Source: Bretschneidera sinensis (Eukaryota; Streptophyta; Magnoliopsida; Brassicales; Akaniaceae). From it: a stretch of 64,000 nt of DNA. Location of the stretch: assembly GCA_023935145.1 (NCBI GenBank), contig CM043699.1:74481138-74545137 (forward strand), given 5' to 3'. The translations under genes and the position numbers were made by a program. Position 1 is the stretch's first letter. Every line of letters starts with the position of its first letter. The notes beneath the pieces were generated by a model. It was not told the DNA's origin. It was given only the letters and a program-made list of their open reading frames with translations, and did not search any database. Shown here in pieces: positions 55,949-64,000 of the stretch.

Positions 55949-57898
55949 ATGGGTTCAAATTTCGGTATTGAGAAGTTTGATGGAAAGGGAGATTTTTCCC
56001 TGTGGAAGCGAAAGATCAAGGAGGTTCTAGTGCAACAGAAACTGGACTTGGCTCTTGGAGAAGATGATGCTTTTCTAGCAAGTGTTACGGAGGACCAGGG
56101 GGATGAGATGAAGAAGATGGCATACAGCACCATTTTCTTGCACTTGTTGGATAATGTCACAAGGGAGTGCGGAGACTCGAAAGATCACGCAGCAATATAG
56201 AAAAAACTAGATGAGTTATTTCTTGCCAAGACTCTCCCGGATAAGAGGTATCTTCGTAAATGAATCTTTGCTTTTAAATTTGATCCTAATAAAGAGTTGC
56301 AAGATAATCTTGGTGCCAAGATAAGGAGTGCATCAAGCGATAAAGGGTTGATCTTTAAGAGTAGGCCAGCAACTCGGTGTTGCAGCTACCATGTCTACTA
56401 CCGGGACAGAGGTAGAGAAGAGAGCCATGGGAGAGTGCACAGCAGCATCCATGGCTACTATCAGGACAGAGGTAGAGAAGAGAGCCATGGGAGAGTGCAC
56501 AACAGCATGCATGGCTACTACCGGGATAGAGGTAGAGGAGAGAGCCATGGCAGAGTGCACAACAACATGCATGGCTACTGCCGGGACAGAGGTAGAGGAG
56601 AAAGCCATGGGAGAATGCATTCCAAACTGAGATTTGGAGGGAAGAGTTGCTACTACTGCCATAAGGAGGATCATGTCAAGAAAGATTGCAAGAAGATGAC
56701 AAGGGATAGAGGAGGAAGCCATACCAAGAATGAAGAGGCTTGCATCAAAGAGAACTCGGTTCAGGTAGAGCAAAGAAGGCAAGAGGGTTCAGACCAGGTA
56801 GAGCCCATTGATGAAGGCCAAGCTCAAGAAACTCAAGAAGAGGCTGAACAAGAAGAGGTTGATGCAGCAAGTCGGAATGACTACCAGCTCACAAGAGACC
56901 GGGGAAGGAGGGTGGTTAGACCACCTTTGAGATATGGGTTTGCGGATGCTAATGTAGTAGCTTCTTGGATAGAAGGAGAGATTGAACTAGAAACTTACAC
57001 AGATGCCATGGAGTGTAAGGATTCATCAAAGTGGAAGCTAGCTAAGGAGGAAGAAATGGATTCTTTGAGGAAAAACAACTTCTGGAAATTGGTGAAAATT
57101 CCAGGAAAGCAGAAAGTTGTAGAATGTAAGTGCACTTACAAGATCAAAGAAGGGTACCCTCCAGGAGATAAAGTCCAGAACAAAGGTAGGATGGTGGCGA
57201 ATGGGTTCACAAGAAGAGAAAACATAGGTTTCACAGAAACTTTCTCACCTGGACATGAGGTGGAGAAGATGGTGAGTATCCTCATATATGTCAATGATGT
57301 GCTGTTGGTTCAGAATAGCAGGGAGAGGATGGAAAGGTTTACATCTCAACTCAGTGAGGAGTTCCAAAGGAAGGATCTCAGCCTTACACAAAAGATCCTT
57401 GGGATGTGTAGAATCCAAGAAAAGGAGAAAAACTGGTTAAGGGTTTCTTGGGCAATAGTTGTTCTCAGCAAATTTGTGAGTAATCCTAGAAAGAAGCATT
57501 AGCTTGGGATGAAGAGGTTGCCAAGGTAATTGAAGGTTCAGTGGTAGCCAGTGGTAGCACTCATAACAACCGAGGCAGAATGCATAGCGGCTACGGAAGC
57601 CATAAAGGAGGCTATGGGGTGCAAAGGGTTGTTGGATGAGTGGGAGGTCCTAAAAGACAAGGTGGTGGTATCTTTGGATAGCCAAAGTGCATGGAACTTG
57701 TGGAGGAATCTGGTGTTCCATGAGGAGATGCAGTATATGGATGTTCGGTACCATTACATTCCAAAAAATGGTACGAAAGGAGGCATCCATGTGGACAAAG
57801 TAGCCACGGAAGAAAATCCTGCGGATTTGTGTACTAAAGTTCTACCTCTAAGTAAGTTCAATCATTATCTTGGACTAATTAGGATTGGAGTTGCTTAA
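55949..57898 (+). pseudogene. Copia B body 2: gag fused to RT/RNase H tail, protease and integrase deleted
   Basis: One frame of ~650 codons from ATG 55949 to the stop at 57898 with five stops (56198, 56261 and three at about 57500-57548). Gag amino end; four 20-residue repeats; intact zinc knuckle CYYCHKEDHVKKDC; then at ~56750 the sequence jumps from TKNEEA to CIKENSVQVEQ of the post-integrase linker, in frame. RT start (SKWKLAKEEEMDSLRKNNFW), the family-wide RT deletion (FSPGHEVEKMVSILIYVNDV) and the RNase H tail follow. The stretch 56297-57502 alone is 401 open codons. It has no catalytic domain left. Confidence 0.88.
56400..56635 (+). repeat. 60-bp gag tandem array, 4 units, copia B body 2
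   Basis: Units of the form YYRDRGREESHGRVHNSMHG in 60-bp register, directly before the zinc knuckle. Confidence 0.92.
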
Positions 57899-57980
57899 TT
57901 GATGACTCAAGATGAGTTTGGATCCTGAAGCTCTCTGCACAATGGTTCAGGTTTTTGAACACTTAGACAAAGGTAGAGAT

Positions 57981-59021
57981 TGTTGGTATTTGTCTAAGGT
58001 TCAAACATGTCCAAGCATGGTTCAAAGATGGTTAAAGTCTAAACCAAAGTTGTAGGATTAAATTTCAGTAAGTTAAAAGACTGCACACATGTGTGCGCAT
58101 CACTTTGGAGCAAGGTAAGGCTAAGCGCACTAGTGTTCGCACTTCTGCACACAAGCAGAAGGGTGTGCGCACAGTTGGGAGAAGGGGGCAGCATCAGTGT
58201 GCACCGCGCCCCTCTTTCTCCAGCACTGCACCTTGCAGAATGGGGACTCTAGGGATGCACCAGCATTGCACCATGCATAGTCCAGCACCTCACCGCTCAC
58301 CACCAGCGGCGCACCACCTAGAAGCTGCTACAAGTGTGCTCTGTCCAGCACCGTACCGCGCCTTGTTGAGCGCTTAGATGCTAGGAAAAGTCAAGCACAC
58401 ATAGGCAGCATGAATAAGGACTCTCTTAGGTGCATGTGTGCAATGTCAAAACGCACAGCACCACTTAGAAAAGTGATGAAGGGCCATGATTAAGTGATAA
58501 TCTTGATCAAAGGCTAAGGATTGAATCTCAAGAATGACCAGGAAGTAAGGGGCTATAAAAGGGGTTTCCAAGCCTCATTTTTCAACAAGAGAATAGAGAA
58601 TACATTGTGACATTGTGAGATCAATTGTAAACAGATAGAGAGAATTGTGTAAGAGTGACAAACACAAGAGGGACTCTTTGTAGTAAGGCTGGTTGTAAGA
58701 GAGAGAGAAGTCTAGATTAGATAGAGAGCATTGTTAGTCCTCATCTTCTTCCTTTCTTCTCTTCTTGGTTTCTTCAAGAACTTGAGCTTCTTGAAGGGGA
58801 TTGCTGTAACTTTTAAGAACCATTTTAATTTAGTGCAGAGAGTTCGGAGGAACTTAGAGGGATGTAGGCACATTGCCGAACCTTGATAACAAATTGCTTG
58901 TCTTCTTTCTTTCTTTGATTTTTTGTTCCTGTTTTCGATTCAAATTCTTTCTCCAAGTCATTCTAGACTTTGGTGTTTGGAAGATCACCACCTAGGCATC
59001 TTGTCAAGGTGATTTCCAACC
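57981..59021 (+). repeat. 3' LTR of copia B
   Basis: 1041 bp, TGTTGGTATTTG to TTCCAACC (canonical final CA mutated to CC), then GATTA. TATAAAA at 58554-58560. Confidence 0.9.
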
Positions 59022-59026
59022 GATTA

Positions 59027-61199
59027 GAATAAATAGTTGATGTGGCGAGAAGGGTAATATTGAAAATGGTTGAGGTAAGAAGGGAAAAACAATTAGAGTA
59101 TATAAATGGTAGCATTGGGTTAATGACAAAGGAAAAATCTTACGATAGTTGGAATTTGAAAAAAGATAATAAAGGAAATACGTACTTGTATGGAATATAA
59201 ATTTTATGGGAATAATCATAGTAAATTGTATAATTGATTGGAAGCATGTGAGTATATAAAGGAGTTGAATTATGAAATCTAAATTGAAAACATTGAGGAT
59301 GGAAATTGCTTAATGAGATTATAAGAGAAACAATGTAATGGATCTTAACGAAAATTCAGATGTGATTAGGTGTAAATCAAAGTACATTGATGAATTTCCT
59401 CTAGAACTTGGGAATCTTATGAAAGACTTTAAAAAAGAAATTAGATAAAAGATTGGTACTTATAAACCCAAGAGTTATACTCTAGTTGGAGATGTAAGTT
59501 ATGAAGTGCAAGTTGAAGCTATTAAAAGACAGAAATGAATGAATGGGTATAATGTAAAGTGTGAAAGTTGATAAGCAATTTTGATCTTAGTGTAGTTTGA
59601 ATAAAAGGAAAGTATGATGACAAGTGAAAGCTTGAGATGTATGATTAACTTTAAAGGTTATAGATTTAATAAAGTTATTAACGAGATAGAGCATGGAAGA
59701 TTAAGAGTCTAGCGAAGCATAAAAGTAATACAATAATTTTTGCAAAATGAAGTAAGGATTTGATGTGAGGTCAAGAAGATTTGGATAAGTATTCGTTGGG
59801 TGAGTCAAATTTTTGATCGAGAATGACTGAATGTGATTTTTTTTATTGCATAATGATAAAGTTTTGATGATTTTTAGTTATTGATGTTAATAAAAATCGT
59901 GAAGAATAAAGTAACTAGCTTATGAATTTGTTGAAATTTTGAAGAATGGTAGAAAAGATAAATTTGGGAGAATGATTTGGTAAAGGAAATAGTAGAAGAA
60001 AATAGAAAATTGATATGCAAGATAAGTTCAAAAATCTGACTTGAAGGGTTGGATGTAGTGGGGTTTAAATTAGAATGAAGAGAATTTTAATTTTTTCAAG
60101 ACTATGTATATGACAAGTGAGTAATTCAATTCAAAAAGGGTCAAGTAGTGGTGATTTTGAAGTTGTCTATGAAATTGAAAAGAACATGAAATTTTTTAAA
60201 GAGATATGAGAAATTATTACTAACTCCATACAATGGGAGAAAAATATTAAAACATGACCAAAAAGCTAAAGGCTAAATTTTTTGAAAGTTTGTTAAGACT
60301 ATAAACTTTGTATATTGAATAACTAATGAAGATATTATAAATGATGGTTAAGCTAGTGAAGGTTGTTGGATTTCTAATAAACCATGTGGGAAATGGTAGT
60401 GCTTGATAAATGGGAGGCATGGAAAGTAATATATTGAATGATTTCTAGAAGATTTAAAATTTTAAAATGAGCAAGATTTTGTAAATAAATTATGAAAGAA
60501 AAATGAGTTACTAGTGACGATAAAATTGTGATGAGTAGAAGAGAGAGTGATAGTTAGTAACTTGGAAAGGGTAAACTAAAGGTTTTAATGTTTAAAAAGA
60601 AGTAGATGTAGATAAGAAAATGATGATAATATGATTAAGTGAGTCGAAGGATGAAAAGATAAGTTAAAGAGTAAAAGGTAATTAAGTTGTGATAATAATG
60701 ATGAGAATATTGTTATGAATAACATGAATGGTTTTGTTTGTGGGACTAAGAGGGTGGATGGGAGGAGTGTAAAATATTAATATGTTTTGAGAATCTCTAG
60801 TAGTAGTGCAATGACTGTTATGTCAGCAACCTTGACGATGTAAAGATTCACAAAATCAAGATGGCTTAAATATTTAATTGAAATGATTGAGAACTTTTAA
60901 CATAATAAGATGATTGAGTATGATACTAAAGAACAAGAAAACTATAACATAAAAAGTAAATTGGTGAGCCTTTAAGTAAAAAATAAATATGATTAAAATA
61001 ATGTGGGGAACAACATAATTTCCTTCAAGTAAAGAGTTATTTGAAAACTTTTATGAGAGTTGTATGGGAAAAATGAGTAGTAGTATGATATGAAATATGG
61101 AATATATGACTGTAAGTAGTGAGTGAGAGATTTAATCAACAGAACTCATGCGAAGTAAAGTGAATCAAGGAATTAGGGAGAGTAAGGGCTTTGAAGTAT
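59027..61199 (+). other. Internal region of the chromovirus-like element, right part
   Basis: No ORF above ~70 codons and no recognisable domain. The plus strand is strikingly poor in C, like 42831-43677, which supports that both belong to one element split by copia B. It ends where the G4 LTR begins at 61200. Confidence 0.45.
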
Positions 61200-62534
61200 T
61201 GATTACGCCCAAAACATACAAGGTTGTTGTAGCACAGCTTTGGGGTGTCGATTCCACAGGGAAACAAGATAACTACAAAAGAAGGTGTGAACCTTAACAC
61301 AGACGATAAAGATCAAGTGAGAGAATAAAGTATTGTGTGAAAATTGTGTAGATAATATAATGGAGGCAATAAGGGTCCGAGAATCCTCCTTAGGTTTGTT
61401 GCCTTATTCCAGTCTCAATTCAGTTGTCTTTATCTCAATTGCAAGTTTCATATCCCAAACAAGCAATCGGCAAATAATCAATTAAGCACATATATAAACC
61501 CTAATGTAATTATTATGAAATACTTTTTACTTTCTAGCACACATGACCTAACTTATAGATTATCAAGAAACAACAATATATCATGATGACAATACTGCAA
61601 TAATGGACCAATCTATAAGAGAAATCTATCGGACTCAATCACACCTCAACAACATCACATAAGAAGAGCATGACTAGACTTATATAGGGGAGAAAGATGC
61701 AATCACTGGATTAAGGGGAAATCTTCTAATTAAATTGAAAAGTAAATCATAATAATGTTTAACGATAAATCCATATTACAACTGAACTAATAAAGGAATT
61801 AAAGAACAACAAAACCTAGGGATTAATCCCTTCGCCTTACTTGGAGATTAGTCGGCCATGGGAGAGAGTGTGGCAGCCTTCCTTGAGTTTTCCGGCCTTT
61901 TATCTATTTTATGAATGTTTAATTACAAACCCTAAGTGGTCTATTTATAGTGTACAAGGCCTAAAGGTGTTTTAGGGTTTGAACAAATCATTAAAGACCT
62001 AATTAGGGTATAACTCGGAGAACAGGGCCTGTGCGCGCGCTGCTCCTTGGACTTAGTCACACTGCACCTTGGCTTTTGTCAAGTTTCTTGTGTGTGTGGT
62101 GGGGTGCGCCTAAGCTTCTCTAGAGTGCACCTCAGCTTGATCCAAGGTGCACCTCAGCCCTTCAAGGTGCACCTCAGCTGATCCAAGGTGCACCTTGACC
62201 TGTTGGGTCTTTGAGGCTTCTTTTGGGCTTCTTTCTGAAGGGTGTGCCCCAGCTCCTCCAGGATGCACCTTAACCTGATTTGTAGAGATTTTCTTTGTTT
62301 TATCTCTCCGTAGCCATGGCTCCACTTTGGTATGCATCAAATAATCTTGCTTCAAGCACCGAATGCTTTTTCCATCTTTTTTAACTCAAGATGCCTGAAA
62401 ATGCAAGAAATAAGTTAATGTTCCAAGGATACCACTTTAGAGTTGTTAACGAATAAAAATGCAATTAAAGCCTAAATCAACCCTAAAGTGCTAACAAATA
62501 AGTACAATTAAGACGCATTTTATGGCTCTCATCA
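61200..62534 (-). repeat. 3' LTR of an Athila-type element, G4
   Basis: 1335 bp, plus strand TGATTACGCC to CTCTCATCA. U5-like block GTCGATTCCACAGGGAA (G1-G3: GTCGAATCCACAGGGAA), then on the far side a PPT (minus-strand TAGTTGGGGGTTG). Sequence is otherwise well diverged from G1-G3, so it is a different family. Contains a GTGCACC repeat array. Confidence 0.75.
62048..62280. repeat. ~21-bp GTGCACC-rich repeats in the G4 LTR
   Basis: Seven to eight degenerate units around AAGGTGCACCTCAGC, with variable spacing. They create the minus-strand frame 62110-62355, which I do not call a gene. Confidence 0.8.
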
Positions 62535-64000
62535 CAACCCCCAACTAGCTTATTGCTAGTCCCTAGCAATTCAAGCGAAAACAAGAGATGAATTCTACGG
62601 TGGGAATCAAAGTAAATGAAAAGCAATATTAGTGTTAACCAAAAGTAATTCACATTTTGTCTCAAAAATTGCACATAACACATGACACAAAGAATCATTA
62701 AATTTCACCCAAATCCAAAAGTAATCCAAACATCAATCTTAAAATTGTTATCAACTCTTAACATCCATCTTACCACAATCCATTAATCCGAACACCCGGA
62801 TGATTTTATGCACAAAATTCATGAATACAAGTCTTGGCCTCTAAAAACCTAACAAATTGTGTGACATCAGTCACATAAACAAGATTCATGGGCTTACTTT
62901 TCGAATCACTCTCCACTATTGTAGAAAAAATACACTACATTGGATCTAAAGGTCTTTAATAAGCTTGTAACGTTAGGCTAAGGTAAAGGCTAAGAAAGAA
63001 CCGGAAGGAATCACAAGTAAAAGAATTCAATCTCTTAGTTTTAAACATAATCACTTTAAGCGCTTGATAACCTTTACTTCAACACTCAACTCTTTCAACA
63101 AATCACTATATTTTTTTTTTATAAGAGCATATCTTCGATATGTCACCACTTTTCCTTTCCTTTCTTTTTTCTTTGCCATCCTTCACTTCTTTTTTTTCTT
63201 TTCTTTTCTTTTCTGTTTTGGCATAAGACTATTCACCTCCTCTTTCATTCTTTTCTTTTCCATAACCCCCAACTTATCTTCTTTAATATACTTGGGTTAT
63301 GGTTTTTCATATTTCCCATCTTTACTCCTCTTAAGTGCTTCTCAGAAAATGTGTACAACTAAGTTCTTTTAAAAGAAGGGTAAGGATAAAATATTTTTAG
63401 GCTTATAAGGGTAAGTAAATGGGTTATCGAAAGAAACAAGGCTCAAATTCTTTAAAAGCTCAAACAAGTTACTAGCGATAAATATAGCAATGGTAAGTTT
63501 GAAAGGCTCAAACGGTTCAAAATGGCCTATATCATATCCTAAGTAGTGTGTGTTCTAGAAATTCGCCTCAAGTGATTATCAAATAAGTTCTTGAGCTTAT
63601 CGAGACCGCAAAAGTATTCATAAAACAATCAAACATAAAAATTCTCTAAGTGCTTAAGACTAATCATACATTCTTATCGCAAACTAGAGTGTCAAACCAA
63701 GTGAAGATTGATACTTAAATTAATTTCAAACCGAAGTAAGATTTAACTTCTTCTAAATTCTATATGTTATCTCAATTAAGCTTATATCATTGACATGTGA
63801 ATTACATCAAAGGCAAAGACAAAGCATGCTAAAAACAAACAAAAAAGGAAAATGACACCAAGCAGTTCAATGGAAAAAGAAAAAAAAATGTATTGAAATA
63901 AAGAATATGGAAACAAAGAGATGCATTTCCTCCACTCCCAACTTAAAAATTGCATTGATCTTAATGTAAAAGAAAGAGTAAAGGAGACTCCCCTTGTAGC
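62535..64000 (-). other. G4 3' non-coding internal region, runs off the window
   Basis: Starts with the PPT and a block like that in G2/G3 (CCCCCAACTAG, GCTAGTCCCTAGC), has a long pyrimidine run (63105-63260) where G1-G3 have T-runs, and ends near a counterpart of their CCCCAAACTT..CACATTGA block. The pyrimidine run opens a Phe/Ser-rich frame at 63064-63372 that is compositional. The coding part and 5' LTR would lie to the right. Confidence 0.65.

Larger units (their letters stand above)
43683..59021 (+). mobile_element. Copia element B: three-LTR, two-body dimer with inversion and LINE insertions
   Basis: Same family as element A. A perfect 5-bp target duplication GATTA (43678-43682 and 59022-59026) flanks the whole block. 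Order: LTR 43683-44765; body 1 (gag forward, then pol inside a 2,996-bp inversion 45689-48684 that also holds the start of the middle LTR); rest of the middle LTR 48685-55707 with two LINEs; body 2 55708-57980; LTR 57981-59021. Body 2 lacks protease and integrase, body 1 has them, so the dimer is not a simple duplication of one element. Confidence 0.88.

Noticed and set aside
62110..62355. Minus-strand frame of 81 codons with repeated VHLG/VHPG words
   Set aside because: It arises from the GTGCACC repeats in the G4 LTR.
63064..63372. Phe/Ser-rich frame of 102 codons that looks like a membrane protein
   Set aside because: It is a translation of a pyrimidine run (TTTTCTTTTC) in the non-coding region of G4.

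Overview
The window looks like intergenic heterochromatin of a flowering plant, most likely a dicot. I found no host gene, rRNA gene or tRNA gene. Almost all of it can be assigned to retrotransposons, and most of those are nested in one another. The evidence is the LTR ends, tRNA-primer binding sites for Asp and initiator-Met tRNA, polypurine tracts, target-site duplications and decayed gag/pol reading frames. I cannot name the species.

Layout, left to right. 1-4018 is the 3' part of a Tat-lineage Ty3/gypsy element, with a broken antisense ORF, two tandem-repeat arrays, a PPT and the start of its 3' LTR. 4019-9240 is an Athila-type Ty3/gypsy copy (G1) in that LTR, with one LTR turned round. 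9242-10287 holds LTR tails, a copia solo LTR and a candidate TRIM. 10288-10497 and 28311-29230 are two halves of an old LINE split by copia element A (10503-28305, TSD AAATG). Two more Athila-type copies, G2 (10761-16862) and G3 (17425-23087), sit in the 5' LTR of A. 29231-31172 is unassigned and contains a minisatellite. 31173-40176 is a decayed Sirevirus-type copia element with an env-like ORF. 41700-43677 and 59027-61199 look like one chromovirus-like gypsy element split by copia element B (43683-59021, TSD GATTA). B is a three-LTR, two-body dimer of the same family as A. It contains a clean 3 kb inversion and two LINEs inserted at the same site in its middle LTR. 61200-64000 is the 3' LTR and 3' non-coding part of a fourth Athila-type element (G4) that runs off the window.

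Two families here are non-autonomous by shared deletion. The Athila-type copies G1-G3 all keep one gag/RT-amino-terminal fusion ORF (567 codons and unbroken in G3) and lack protease, most of RT, RNase H and integrase. The copia copies all lack the middle of gag, the first half of RT and the RNase H core, and carry a 60-bp tandem repeat in gag whose copy number varies (8, 3 and 4). Both would need enzymes from relatives elsewhere to move.

The most unusual points are: the double LINE hit with three copies of one target duplication; the near-precise inversion in the copia dimer; G1 and G2, where host sequence continues across what should be the insertion point; and the conserved minimal Athila ORF. 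I did not find a clearly new biological system; these are structural and evolutionary leads.
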